48,845 nt of DNA from Ministeria vibrans ATCC 50519. Taxonomy: Eukaryota; Opisthokonta; Filasterea. Positions 20,411-33,088 of the stretch are shown here, piece after piece. The DNA lies in NCBI GenBank assembly GCA_943704425.1, contig CALSCP010000932.1, positions 1 to 48,845 of the forward strand. Direction: 5' to 3'. The notes under the pieces are model-generated. The model worked only from the letters and a program-made list of their open reading frames with translations, made no database searches and was not told the DNA's origin. Within the stretch, counting starts at the first letter, position 1, and every line of letters starts with the position of its first letter. The position numbers were made by a program, and so were the translations under genes.

Positions 20411-23400
20411 TTACACCACCACTTGGTCGCTCAACTGCATCAGTCGCGAACACGTATCCTCCAGCAACTCAAACCTACAAGACGGCATTAATGGTAAATT
20501 GGATTCTTTTATATATAATATTATATGCATATATCTCTTCCCCCTTACACATGGAATTTGGCAATCGAGTGGAAAGTGCGGAGTTTGTCATGGAGTGCCT
20601 TTTGCGAATATGCAGCAAGCGAGAAGCTGCCCGAGCACTTGCAATAAGTACTGAGATTGTCAGCACGCACCTACAGACGAACGCAGACAAGAAAGAGGAA
20701 TCAGAGGGAAGACACACACACACACACACACACACGCAAAACGACAAAGATCTATTCCTCACATAAACTCTGAGCCTCGTCTCACTCACACACACTAAAC
20801 TGACCTCGTGACACTTGTTGCACACACAGTCCTGCAGCTGATACGAGACCACATATCGTTGTATGGTCTCCACCAGCTGCTGCTCAATCTCCGCCCGATC
20901 ATAATCGAACGAGCAGCTGGGACATTTGAACCTAAGTCCGAAAGAAGATTCAGAACAGTCTCAAATATAAGTGAAAAAAAAATACAGAAAGAAAAGGAGG
21001 AAGAAAGAAACAAAGTAATAGAGAGACATAAATAGAGGGAAAGAAAGGAAGAAGAAAACACAGAGGAATAGAGAGATAAATAGAAAGCAAGGAGGAAGAA
21101 AAAAACAAAGTGATAAATAGAAAGAAGGAGAGTGAAAAGAGAAAAGACAAAAAAAAGAAACAAAAGCAAGAAATAAGCTTCATGTTACCTCTGCGAGAGA
21201 TCATCCGCCATCAGATCCTCATCGCGGCACAAATCGAGGTCGCGACAGTGCTTACAGTGCTTGCAGATCACATCCGTCAGTGTGTACGACAAACACGGAT
21301 TGTGGAACACAGCCTGTCACACACACACACACACACAATATTAGTGCGCTACTATAAATTAATATAAACTTACGCTTTCACTGAACTCGCGCACTTGGAC
21401 GAGCCTGAGAAGGGAGCGTTTCATAATAGCCACTTCACTGGCCACCTCCGAGTTGAGTGACAGCACATGACACACAAACTTACAAAACTACTCACACACA
21501 AACAAAAGTCCATTAAGTAAGGTCAGACACACACTTCGAACAGGCACACACGCACACACAAATGTTGATACCTCAAGAGCAGGAGAGCGCATGCGCAAAT
21601 GGGAACCTGCACGGCGAGGAAAGGCGTCGCTGGAGAGGCCCTCGGCCAAAGGCGCTCCGTCGCCCGGAAGCATCTTCTGGATGAGCCCCATCAGATGTGC
21701 CATGCGCTCAAACAGTTTTTTGTGCACCAACTCCTTGACAAAGAGCGCCTCTTCCTCCGACAGCACCACTGGCGCGTCCTTGCCGTTTCCTTTCAAGCGC
21801 TGCTGCTTCACCTTAGCCAGCACAACACTCTGCGAGAGTGTGCTCTGTTGCTCGCGCGTCGCCACTCGCTGCTTGTACACTTCCGTCATGTACTCCGCCA
21901 CCAACACCAGAAAGTAGTCTTGCAGTGCGTCCGGCAGAAACTCGCAAATGTTCCACGCAGCCTCCACCGTCACATCCTCATCGCCTCCTCCAACACTGCG
22001 TGCCTGAGAGACGCCACGCGTCATTTCCACATCGCCATCGCCATCCTTGCTTCCCTCTCCCTCCTCGCGTTCTCCTTCATCATCATCATCATCTTCTTCT
22101 TCTTCATCTTCATCTTCGTCCAACACACGACGCCGTGCTCTCTTGCGTCTCTGCGCCTCCGCCTTCTTCTCCGCCTTCTCCTCCGCACTTTCTTCGTCTT
22201 CTTCTTCGTCTTCATCCGAGCTAAACTCATCAGGTAATCGCAATTCGCTCGCTTCCGACGGCTCCTCCATCATCAACTTGCGTCGCGCCCGTCCCTCTTC
22301 CGTCCTTCCACGCCCTGCCTCCTCCTCACCATCGTTGCTCACTTCCATTGCACCCTGTCCTCCGCCCCGTCCACTGCCAGGCGTGCGGAACGGCGACTTG
22401 TTGCCGGGTGTCGTGACCCGCTCGGCGTGCACCGCCGGAATTGCCCCGTAGTTGGCCTGGTCCATCCACAACAGCTCCATCCAGTAGTGAGACGCCTCAA
22501 ACGAGATAGTGCTGAACAGGTCGCGCTGGCGAATCGACTCAAAAATGTACTTCATGTACGCCTCGGCGTCGGCGAGCGTAGTCTTGCGCGTGCTCAGGAC
22601 AATCTTGTTGAAGTTGGCAAAAACAATGGTGGCGCCGAGACGCCGAAACTCTCCAATGAGTTGCATAAAGAGCTTCTTCATCATGCCAAAAAGCAGACGA
22701 CACAGACCCGGGTCGTGCAGCAGCGCACTCGACGTCTTGAGCCACCGATAAAAGTTCATCAGCTGCTGATCGGCCTCCTCGTTGTTGTCCGCAATGACCT
22801 GGTGCAGCCAGGTGTGCACAAGCGACTTAAGCACACGAAAGGCACCCGAGCACAGCGCTGCCTCGTCAAAAGCACTCATGTTCGCACCCATCAAACCCGC
22901 CACGCCACCGCTAAGGTGCTCGCCCAACGATCGTGGTGCGACCGAGTCAAACGTCGCCAGCGAGCCTGCGGCGCCCTCCATGTCGTGAATGTGGTTGCTT
23001 TGCAGCACCGTGTTCACGGCGAGTGACGTCAGCGTCACCTCCACACACACCGTCGCGTAGTTGCCGGGCGCATTGATCTCGACGCCACCCGTTGCTCCGA
23101 TGCCCTCCGTCTCCATCATCAGACGGTTGTCGTCGTCTTCCTTGCCGCCCAGGTCCGGCAGCACCGATGGACTCACCCAGAGCACATGGCCGCGCTGCAA
23201 CAGAGCCCGACCGTATGCCAAGTCCGCGGCAAACGTCTGAAAATCCGCCTCAATGTTGCCCACGGGCACTTGGGCGTAGCGCGCGTGTCGAAGCTGCTCG
23301 CGAAACCAATCGCGGTAGTTGAGGTGCCCCGTCAGCAAGCGTGTCACTGCGAATCGCTGCCAGTCAAGTGGAGGGTAGAGGTTGTCTGACGCATTGGACT

Positions 23401-26114
23401 GCATGCGTGCCGTGGGAAACTCGCGCAGGGTCGGCATGTGCTCGCTCAGCTCCAGCTCGCTCAGAGGCGACTGATACACCAACATGGTAGGTCCCTTGTG
23501 TTCGTTCTGCAGGTCAACCAACAGCGACTGTACCAGACGGAACGCGCCCCGAAAGTCGCGAACCGTGTGCACCGTAAACGACATCGTCTCGGGTACGTCT
23601 GGTGTTACCTGCGACGGCTCCGGCTCGCCCGCCTCCGCTCGCGCCTTCACCAACATCGCCTGGTGTTGGCGCCAGAGAGCTGCGTGCGTACGACGCACGT
23701 TGGGCATGCGGTCCGTGCGATAGGGATCGACATTGATCACGACAGATGTCTTGGCATGGAAAAAGCCCATAACGCCGCGGGTGTCGGCCGCCGAGTGGTA
23801 CAACAGTGCGGTGCGCAGCGCTCCGTCCGCCACATATGCATGGTTCTCAACCATCTGCAGGTCGTCGAGGCAGTAGGGTACGCCCTGACCTGGGTTGCTC
23901 CAGTGTGGCGAGGAGCGACGCACGCCACACACGCTGCCCAGGCGCAAGAGAGCGCGAAACACCAGCGGCACCTTGGTCTCGTAGACCCCCTCAATGTCCG
24001 TGTGCATCAGGAAGGCGCTCAGCTCGCGGCTCTTCTCGAGGTACTGCTTCTCCGGCATGCTAAACTTGTACAAATTGAAGCACGGGTGGGAGCGCGGGAG
24101 AATGCGGTTGACACGCGGCCAGGTGAGCTCGGGGTCGAGTGTGCGCGAGTTGACGTAAAACTCGCGAGGCACATGCAGATCGACGGCGTGCAACATGCCA
24201 TTGGCCATGAGCCACAGACGAAACTCGCCCGGTGTGGGTGTTGCGGCAATCTGCAACAGTTGCCAGGTGTGGCGCACCAGCGCACGAGTCTGACGCTGAA
24301 AAAACGACGTCAACTGCATGGGCACACCCGTGGCCAGACGCGACTTCTTGCCGCCGCGACCGCTCGTGTCCAGCATGCCCACGAGCGTTCCCTTGGCCGC
24401 CGGGTTTATATCGGCGACACCCAGCGTAGCCGGATCAACGCCCATTTCGGCAGCCTTGGCCATGAGGTCGCGACGACGCTTGCGCTCTTCACGCTGCAGA
24501 CGCCACTTCTCCTTCTGATGACGCAACCAGCCCTGGTAGTCGCTCTTCTCGTCGGGTGCCTTGCCCATGTCACGCCACGACTTGACAGGCGTTGGCTCGA
24601 CCGGTGCCGTCTCGCTCGCACTACTCGTTGTGGCTGGTCGTTTGCGACGGCGCGTGACCACGGGTACGTTGGGACGTCGCACCGTTGTCCCAAAGTCCTC
24701 CATGTCGCCCACGTCGACAGGCCGACGCTTCTTCATCATCTTCTTGACGAGTCGCTTGACCGTGCGTCGCACGATCTTGGTCTTCTTGGGCGCCGCTTCC
24801 AACGCAGCACCACCGTCCACAGCATCTGCCGCTTCACCCGCGGGTTGCATGAGATCGTCGTCGCTGTCATTCGCCTCGTCATCCGTAACCTCCACCTCTT
24901 CTTCCACCTCGACCTCTACCTCGACCTCCTCCATCTCAACGTCACAGTCGCCGTCCAAGGCAGCTTCGCCCGGTTCGTCGTCCACCATGTCCTCCTCCTC
25001 TCCATCGACCTCTTGCTCGTCACCCGCTCGACTCGCATTAACGAGGCCCCCAAGCGCTGGTTTTCGCACAAGAAACTCGTCCATACGCTTCTGCTTGAAC
25101 GTATCCAGCTTCTCGGCGAGTCGGCGCAGCAGCCAGTCGGGATGGCGCACGCGCGGCACCGGGTTGCCCACGCGCTGCATGGCCGCGGGAATGGTGACAA
25201 TCTTCTGGACACACGAGGCAAAACGCTCGATGTAGTAGCCCCAGTCGAGGAGATCGCGAATGTCGGGCACAGCATCGCCACCGGTGAGTTTGAGCCAGCG
25301 CAAGAGGTAGTGGCGACGCACTGCGGGCTCGGCGCGGAAAATGGCTGTGGGAATGGTACGCTCGGTGACGGGTGCGCCCTCGGGCTTGCGACTGATGACA
25401 AACTGGCAGGCGAGACCCTTGTCCTTGACCATTTGGTCTCCAAGGAACTCGGCAAGGCGCTTCGCGGTGCTGATGCTCGTGGATTTTTGCTCACCGTAGT
25501 CCTCGAGGGTGCGACTCATGGAGCGATTCTCGGAAATGAGCTCGAAGAGTTCTTCGTCGGCAAGGTCGCGCGCTTGCGAGTAGAGCACGTCAAGCCAGTA
25601 GTTGGCAACGTCGGCGACCTTGGTGTAGCACTCTTCGAGCGTGTCGCCCTTGAGAAACGACTCGAACACCTCCGACTGGAAGATTTTGACAATCTTGAGT
25701 TCGCCGCGACGTTTGATCTCAAAGCCCTTGAGCTCGGCGAGCGAGCCGTCCTCGTTGAAGACGGCATAACGCTTCTTGAGACGCTTGTCCTCCTCCTTGG
25801 ACGCCGGCAAAATCATGGCGCGGTAGGGACCGTCAACTTCAAAGAAGATGCTATTTTCGCTCTTGATGGAGTACCGCAGTTTCTGCGGGTCCGTTGGGTC
25901 CAGGTCTTGGTACTGATGATTGGTGTGCTTCTCGTTGACCATGAGATTGAGCATAGCGCCAGGATAGCTAAATGAACCAAGACGAGTCAGACATGAGTGT
26001 GAGTGTGTGTGAGTAAATTTAATAATAAAATAAAATAAAAATTATTATTATTATTATTATTATTATAATATTATTAAAAATAATTTATTATTATTATTAT
26101 AATTATTTTTATTA

Positions 26115-26179
<65 letters not shown>

Positions 26180-29100
26180 ATTATTATTATTATTATTATT
26201 ATTATTATCAATTTCTATTATTATTATGTGTGTGTGTGTGCTAGTGAATAAACTTATATAGCTCACCTCAAGACAAACTTCTTCTTCTTGCCGTCTGACG
26301 TGTGCATCTCGTAGTTCTCCGGGAATGAGCCGGGCAGCATGCACCAGATTCCGTCCGTGTCGAGTTCGAGTGCCCGTCCAATCTGCTCGACAAGGATGCG
26401 CGCCTCCTTGATAATGTTGGCACCCGTATGGCACACAATGCCCGCCATCTCCATGCTGTACCAGCGAGCACCACGTCGCATCACATAGCCGTAGAACGAG
26501 TTGACTACGAAAACAAACAAACAGGAGGGGTAAGCAAAGGATTGTCATGGTGTCAAGTTCAACAGCTTACGAATGCACTTGTGAGCGAGCTGAAGTGAAT
26601 CGTAAAGAACCACCATGTTGAGGGCCTTTTGGCGCTCGACCATGGACTCACAGGCGTCCACCTTGCGCTTCCAGGTCTTGAGCAACGCCTTGAACTCGTA
26701 GCGACGGTCGCGAAAGGCGCGCACCGTGTCCACGTAGAAAGGGTTCTCGCGCATGCACACGGTAGACTCGCGTTCTTCCACCTTGGTCTCGCGCGTCTTC
26801 TTGTAAACCTTGCGACAGTAATCACCAAGACGCTTCTTGAGCAACGTCGACTGATCCTCGAGCGAGAGCTCTTGAAACATGCGCGAGGGCAAGCCGGGCG
26901 AGGCGCCTGGCACACGCTCCGACTCGAGCTGCATCTTGATCATTTCGTACTCGTTGCGACGTGCCGGGAGGTATTCGCCGCGCCAAGACCACTGGAGTTT
27001 GCGCTGGCACTGTGACTCGGGTCGGTTGAAGTCGCAGGCGGCGCATGTAGCCTCGTCGACGACTGACGAGGGCTGCAGACGATTCGTCAGGATGATGTTG
27101 GGGTACATGGCGCTCACATCAAGATGGTAGATGAGCGGCTCCTCCAGACGAAAGGGCGTGTCGCGCAGCTGTTCGAGTGTCTCCACAATTGAGTCGCGCA
27201 CCTCATTAAAGTTGGTGACGAGGTCCGGATCGACGTTGGCCTCGTGACGGATCTCGTGGCGCAGCGTGGGCTCGACACGATCAATGAGGTCTTGAAAAGC
27301 TTGCGGCACAAGACGGAACTGGTACTTAAGGTCGGAGCGAAACACACCAGACTCGAGCGCCTCGACGTGACCGCCCACGTACGTCTCAACATCGAGCAAG
27401 TGACCCTTGTACATAGAGCCGTGCTTTTGCTCCTGCTTGTTCGGCATGACAATCTCCGCCTTGAACGACTCGACCATAAGCAGTGTCTCACAGAGAGTGC
27501 CCGAGCCCTTGCGCAGCACCTCATCGGGCTCCATGGGAATAATGGTGCACAGCGCAAAGATGAAGGGGTGCACGTATTTCATGTAGAGGTAGTAGGTGGC
27601 GACGGCGTCGGACACGGAATAGTTGGACATGACCTAAAAAAGATGATAAACAAGATTTCTCCGTCATTTTGTTCTAATCTCTTGCAATTCCTTTCCATCT
27701 CCATTTCTTTCTTTTCTCCTCTCCAATATCTCTTTCTCTCTGTTTCACTTTGATTCTTTCTCTTCTTTCACTTCGATTCTTTTGTCCCTCGTTCACGTTG
27801 ATTCTTTCTCCCTCTCTCTTTGCTTCGTACCTGAGGCTGCTCAGAGGCCATGCGACACATCTCTTCGGGGTCAATTTCCAGGGGGTTGTAGCCGAGCTTG
27901 GCCTTGGTGACGGCCTTGAGGCCCTGGGAGCCCTGGGGCAGGTAAGAGTCGCGCTTGACCCAGCGGTAGGCGTCCATGTGACTGGCGTGGCGCGCCTTGT
28001 ACTCGTTTTGGTTGTCCTTGGCAAAACCAATCTCGTCAGCCATGCTGATGCCGTGCATTTCGGCGCGTTGCTCGACAAAGGGCCAATCGAAGAAATCGCC
28101 GTTGAAGGTGACAAAGATGGACGGGCGTGTCTGAACTATGTGTTCAAAGAAGCGCTCGAGCAGCGCCCGCTCATTGGGCTCGTTGAACACAATGAAGGGC
28201 CCTTCGTACTCGGGTTTCGGTGTGTACTCAAAGTCATCAACGTCCGCCGAGATGACTTCCCGGTTCGTAATCAGGTAGCCTACAAACAAGACACACAACG
28301 CACAAAGGCATAAAATAAAGCAACAAACGGGAGTGACCGTGGCGGTGCTAGGAAAAGCACAGGAGGAAACAGTACCTTGCCGATCAATCATGTACGAAAT
28401 CATCATAATGCTGTCAATCTTGGCATCGGGAAACTTGAGGGGCAGTTTGGTCGTCTCAATGTCAAAGGCAAAGACGACTGGATCAGGACGCTCGAGCAGG
28501 TCGGGACGATGCGTAATAAAAGTGTCGGTACCCGTGGATCGCACATCGTACCATAAACCTAACGGAAAAGTCGAGGAAAGAGAGAGAGAGAGAAAGGAGA
28601 GTTTGAGTCAAGGGAAGAGTGTAATTGGTGTGCACAAACATAGTTAATAAACAAAACACAAAAACAAAACAAAACAAAGTGCTTACCGACGTTGATTTGG
28701 TTGTCAATAGCGACGCGAATGTGATAGGGGACATCGTACTCACGGATGTCGGTGATGGAATCGAGCACATCGCCCTTGGTGGGCCCGGTGGTGGCGCGTG
28801 TGGCAGTGAAGTCGGTGTAGGCACTGGCGCCGCCCGCTGTGAACATGGCCGTGTGGGTGGTGCTTGCTGTGCTCTCTTTGGCACGTGCAGCGTTTTTTCG
28901 TACGGCGGTCAAAATGGGCTTGCGGACCTGGTCAAAGAAGAAAAACAAAAAAGAGAAGAGTGACAAGGTCAATTAAGAGCGAGAGGGAGTGTGTGTTACC
29001 CTGAGAAGATCGGACACATTGATGAATTTGAGTTTGAGATAGAGTTGGCGGATTCCAATGAGATGATTTTTCTACGAGAGGGAAATGTGTAACAATGAGC

Positions 29101-30157
29101 AAAGAATACGGCGTGTACTGGTTCGCACCAAGTCGAGATCTTCGCGGGGACAGTGTTCAACATCGACTAGGACACCTTCGTACTTGCGTCGAAGGTATTG
29201 CTCCACCTCAATCTCCGTTCCCTCCTACAAAGGTACAAGGATGAGCATTTAAACAACATCAAGATCAAGATCGAGATCGAGATCAAGAGAGATAGGGCGT
29301 ATGTACCTTGACGGAAATGTAAAAGTACGGCTGATAGACAAGGGTTGCTTTGAACCGACCACCATCCTACAAATGAATGTCTATTCAGCACTGTGTTGCA
29401 CTGCGAACACTGTCGCACCTCTTGCATAAAGTAAAAGTCAATGGAGCTGCGAGCGACACGTGAACGGTCAAGGGCGGTCACACCTGGCTTCATGTTGATG
29501 AGCCAGCCCAAACGCGTCTTGACACACACACACACAGAACGACAAAGAGTGAGTTTTGGGTCGTTCAGTGTGTGGCTCTTACTTCGCCGTCGCGGTGGCG
29601 CTCGTAGCCAAACTTGGAGTCCATGTTGTCGTCAAGCTCCTGCCGGGTCAGGGCAATCTCGGCTTTGGTGGCGCGTTCGGCGTCAGCGGCACTGGGAAAG
29701 AACAAGAACGAAACACGTCAGTACGCACGCTGATGGGTGCAGGCGAGACGGAGCAGCCGCCGGGCGAGGAGCGCAATATGCACAAGCACGGGTCAGACGG
29801 GCGAGAGGGGACGCGCATGCGCAGCAGAGTAATGTTGTCAAAATCTGCTCAAGCGAAAAAAAAAAAAACGAAATTTGGCGCGTAATGCTCAAAGACTGAA
29901 AAATGTGGAATGTGGACAGAAAAGCATGCCGTTGACGGCAGAAACCCGTATGGGGGTGTTGGTAAAGACGGCTGAGGCGGGCTAGGGGCGCCGGGTGTGC
30001 GGCGAATGAGGATAATTCGGTGAGCGTACTTCTCGCCACTTTCGTCGGGGTTGAAGAAGGCGCCACGGACTTTCCCGCCTCCTTTCCCCCCGCCGGAATA
30101 CGAGGCAGAGCTGCCGTCCTTGCGGTAGTTCCGCTCGTTGCGGTTTAGACGGCTCAT
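20411..30157 (-). CDS. POLE: DNA polymerase epsilon catalytic subunit
   Basis: Seventeen exons join in phase to 2558 residues: 30030-30157, 29583-29691, 29419-29517, 29307-29366, 29129-29224, 29000-29071, 28687-28927, 28376-28558, 27831-28279, 26571-27633, 26267-26504, 21572-25967, 21374-21478, 21189-21313, 20805-20931, 20549-20670, 20411-20474. It is the leading-strand replicase. Proofreading motifs are intact: FAFDIETTK (Asp 301, Glu 303), [20 protein letters not shown] (Asp 488). Polymerase motifs are [12 protein letters not shown] (Asp 651) and ELDTDGIW (Asp 882, 884). The [13 protein letters not shown] stretch matches the iron-sulphur site of the catalytic half. Both C-terminal zinc modules are present ([23 protein letters not shown] with CVCNKC and YCKC). 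It is about 270 residues longer than the human protein, mostly from two acidic inserts (about 1230-1290 and 2155-2240). One exon of 4.4 kb carries most of the protein. Confidence 0.97.
20985..21130. repeat. Intronic GA-rich minisatellite in POLE
   Basis: Degenerate units with GAAACAAAGTAATAGAGAGA lie between the POLE exons at 20805-20931 and 21189-21313. On the sense strand they read CTCTCTATTACTTTGTTTC, again the dispersed intronic family. Confidence 0.8.
26035..26240. repeat. (ATT)n microsatellite in POLE intron
   Basis: About 180 bp of nearly pure ATT/TTA triplets, with an inverted TAATAA/TTATTA arrangement near 26060-26100, plus a short (TG)n at 26228-26240. It fills the intron between POLE exons 11 and 12. 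Confidence 0.95.
27710..27825. repeat. Intronic CT-rich degenerate repeat in POLE
   Basis: Repeated units of the type CTCTGTTTCACTTTGATTCTTTC and CACTTCGATTCTTTTGTCCCTC between POLE exons 9 and 10. This is a diverged form of the dispersed intronic unit, in antisense orientation to POLE. Confidence 0.65.
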
Positions 30158-30439
30158 TCGACGACTCAGCAAATAACAATAAAAATAATTGAAAAGAGAA
30201 ACACAAGAATAATAATAATAATAATTTTTATTCATAATAATTATGATTAGTTTTATTATTATGATATTTTTTTGTTCTTATTATTATTTTATCACGTCGT
30301 TTCGTTTATGATTGATAATATTTATAATAAAGTAATTAAATTTGCTTCTATTAATATAATACAGAGCTTTATTGATTCGGATTGTCAACGTCAACAACTT
30401 CGGCAAATGGCTGCAACTAAAAGGGGGAGGGTGCAAGTG

Positions 30440-32197
30440 TCACTGTGTCAATGAAGCGAGAAGAGTATTGGTTTTGCGTACGGGACAATTGGCATCGGTG
30501 CGCAACATAGCCTCAAAATTATCATCATCGGATTCGACATTCTCAACAGAGCCCGCCTCGCAGTCGTGGAGGGTCGGAGAGACAGCGGGCGTGAGGCGTT
30601 TTGCGCGGCGGGTGAGTGTTGCACCTACGCGCGTGGTGGTGGCTGTGGTGACAAAGGAATGGGTACCGCTCGTGTCGAGTGGACGTGCAGAGGTATCTGC
30701 AGCAGCAGCGGCAGCAGCAGCAGCAGCAGCAGCAGTAGCAGTAGCAGAGCGAGGAGCACGCACGGGAGCCGGCTCAACTGACCTGAGGACCACTTTGCAC
30801 TGCGCCAACAGCTTCTTCTTCAGGCTCTCTTCATTCAAGGAGGTAATGTGACTCTCGACGAAAATTAGCACAATGTCGGACTCGATGTAGTCACGAAAGA
30901 CCTGCTCGAGCTCGCGTTTAAGCTTCTTCTCTTTCTTGGATAGTCCGTCATTCTCCTGGTCGAGCAGCTGATGCTTGAGCTGCACAATCGAGCGCAATGC
31001 TGTGTTGATGGCGACGGTCCACGCAACACTCTTGGGCAGTGCTACGTAACGACACACACAACAAAGTGACCGTCAGTATATCAACATCATTCATCCAAAT
31101 CATAGCTCGTTACGTTTTTTCTTGTGCTTCGGCGCTTCAAACTGGTCGAGAGAGTCGGACTCGGAGGGCACGGGATGGGGCGCCAGGGCAACGCGGAGGG
31201 CCTCTTCGGCGTGGGCGAGGTTCCGGCGGATGGGCTTGCACAGCGCGCTGGCAAGGAGACGGCGCAAGAGGCTCTTGAGCAGAATGGAGTTGCCGTAGTC
31301 GAGCGTGTCGGCAAGACGCACATGGATGGCGTTCTTCTGAGCGTCACTAAGATCGCTCAAGGCGGAATGGCACGCAAGGGCAACCCGCTCGACGGCCGGC
31401 TCAAGTGTCTCGGGACACGTGTTGGACTGCGGCCATCCCTCGGGGAACGTATCGCGCTTTTCTTGTTCCAATGACGTAAGTTCCATCACGACACTCTCGG
31501 GCAGTGAGACGGCAAGCGCCTCTTCCAACTCCGCCTTCTTGTTCTTGCTTCCACCCTTCTTCTTCTTGTCCTCTTCGCCCTTGTGCTTCTTCGCTGCATT
31601 CCCACCACTACCACTGCCACTACTCCCATCCGCCGCGCCACCACCCCCACCATTGCCACTTGGCCCACCCTTGGTTGCCGATAGGTCGTCGGTGTCTGCC
31701 TTGCGTTTCAAACCACGCTTCTTCTCGCCGGCCCCCGCATTGCTGCGGCTCTTGCCGCTACGCTTCGCTGCACCACTGACGCCACTGCCGCCAACCACTT
31801 CGACACGGCCACGATAGACAAAGAAACCACTCTCTTTGGTCATGGCGGCTCCCTCGGGCAACGTCAACTGGTCGTGATTGTCACTGTCGTCGATCCATGG
31901 GTCATTGTAGTCGTACTCATCGTCGCGTCGCCTGCGCCCTCGTGCCTTCCCCTTCTCCTTCACCTATAAACAAAAAAGATGAAGAAAAAACACAATAAAA
32001 ATGTAAGAGGTTCCGCTTGTTGGATGTGTTGCAGGGCAAACCTCAAGGAGCGCGGCTTTTTCACGTTCGCGCGCCTGGATCGAATCGATGACACCGGCCA
32101 GACCCGATGGAAGCCCAACAAGTGGCTCGTCGTCGTCGTCGTCTTCGTCGTCGTCGTCTTCGTCATCATCATTATCATCATCATCATCATCATCATT

Positions 32198-32237
<40 letters not shown>

Positions 32238-32821
32238 CCATCATCATCATCGTTGTCGGCGTTGTGCTCGTCGTGTTTACGACTCGTTTTGGATCGGAAC
32301 GTACGAAAGAGCAGGATTGAGCCTGGCTGCAGTGTTTGCAACGACAACTCCAACCGTTTCGTTTGCGCTTTGCGTTTCTTGCGTCCCCGTTCACCTTCGT
32401 CGCTCACCACCTCGTCCTCTGCATTGACATCTCCATCCTCCTCCTCCTCCTCCTCCTCTTCGTCCTCGTCGTCATCGTCCTCTTGGTCGTTGTCGTCTCC
32501 CTCCCTCTCCTCCTCCTCCTCCTCCTCTTCGTCCTCGTCGTCGTCGTCGTCGTTCGCACCCCGCCCATCCCCATTGCCGACGCTCTTCGCCCCCGAGGCA
32601 GGCTGAGCCCCAGCAGGCCGCCGTCCCTTGGCTCGATCGACCGCAACAACGTCCGAGCCACTCGATTCGCCGCTGCTGCTGCTACTCCCACTTCCACCCT
32701 CGTCGCCGTCGTCCTCGTACGCCTCTGGCGCGTTCGTTATGTCATACGACGCGTCCGTACTATCGTCAGAAACAATCATTGGAGTGGCACAGGCGGCGAC
32801 GGCTGCCCTTCGCTTGGACAT
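30440..32821 (-). CDS. Ubinuclein/Hpc2-like subunit of the HIRA histone H3.3 chaperone
   Basis: Three exons (32042-32821, 31114-31963, 30440-31041) join in phase to 743 residues. Ubinuclein/Hpc2 proteins bind HIRA and histone H3 and help deposit H3.3 outside replication. The decisive mark is the Hpc2-related domain at residues 274-289, DDEYDYNDPWIDDSDN, followed by TKESGFFVYRGRVEV as in ubinucleins. Upstream are very acidic low-complexity blocks, including a long Asp run coded by GAT repeats (32155-32240). Downstream are Lys-rich linkers and a helical domain (about 420-640) that fits the ubinuclein middle region. A poly-Ala tract near residue 640 is coded by a (CAG)n-type repeat on the plus strand (30695-30745). 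It lies head to tail upstream of POLE with 282 bp between POLE's start and its own stop. Confidence 0.85.
30693..30748. repeat. (CAG)n trinucleotide repeat coding poly-Ala
   Basis: GCAGCAGCGGCAGCAG with further CAG and TAG triplets on the plus strand. On the coding (minus) strand it is (GCT)n, giving about 14 alanines in the C-terminal part of the ubinuclein-like protein. Confidence 0.9.
32155..32245. repeat. (ATC)n trinucleotide repeat coding poly-Asp
   Basis: Nearly pure CAT/ATC triplets on the plus strand read as GAT on the coding strand, giving more than 25 aspartates with a few Asn and Glu in exon 1 of the ubinuclein-like gene. Confidence 0.95.
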
Positions 32822-33088
32822 TGATGCAGTGCCGAAATAATTTAATTAATATAGTTTCGACTTTCGCTCAAGTCAAATGGCAAACAGTTGTGTGCGACAG
32901 TAAAAGTGGAAAGCCGTCACTGATAATCTGAAACGACATTCGGACAATAGTTGATCAATATACGCCGATTAGTCAACACTTTGGGGAAAATACACGACGA
33001 GCGCTAGTACACAATTGTCGATTGTGAGAGGATAATTATAATGAGGCAAATAGAAGAATAATAATTACAAAGAGTGTCTCTAAATCAT

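Noticed and set aside
20641-20658. POLE exon 16 starting at the CTCAG near 20656
   Set aside because: Wrong phase; the CTGTAG acceptor at 20671-20672 restores the zinc-module spacing [12 protein letters not shown].
23438-25975. 845-codon plus-strand open frame opposite POLE
   Set aside because: It is the antisense shadow of the 4.4-kb POLE exon, caused by GC-rich codon bias; it has no domain or splice structure of its own.
32107-32427. His-rich and Ile-rich frames on the plus strand
   Set aside because: Shadow translations of the GAT repeat coding poly-Asp in the ubinuclein-like gene.
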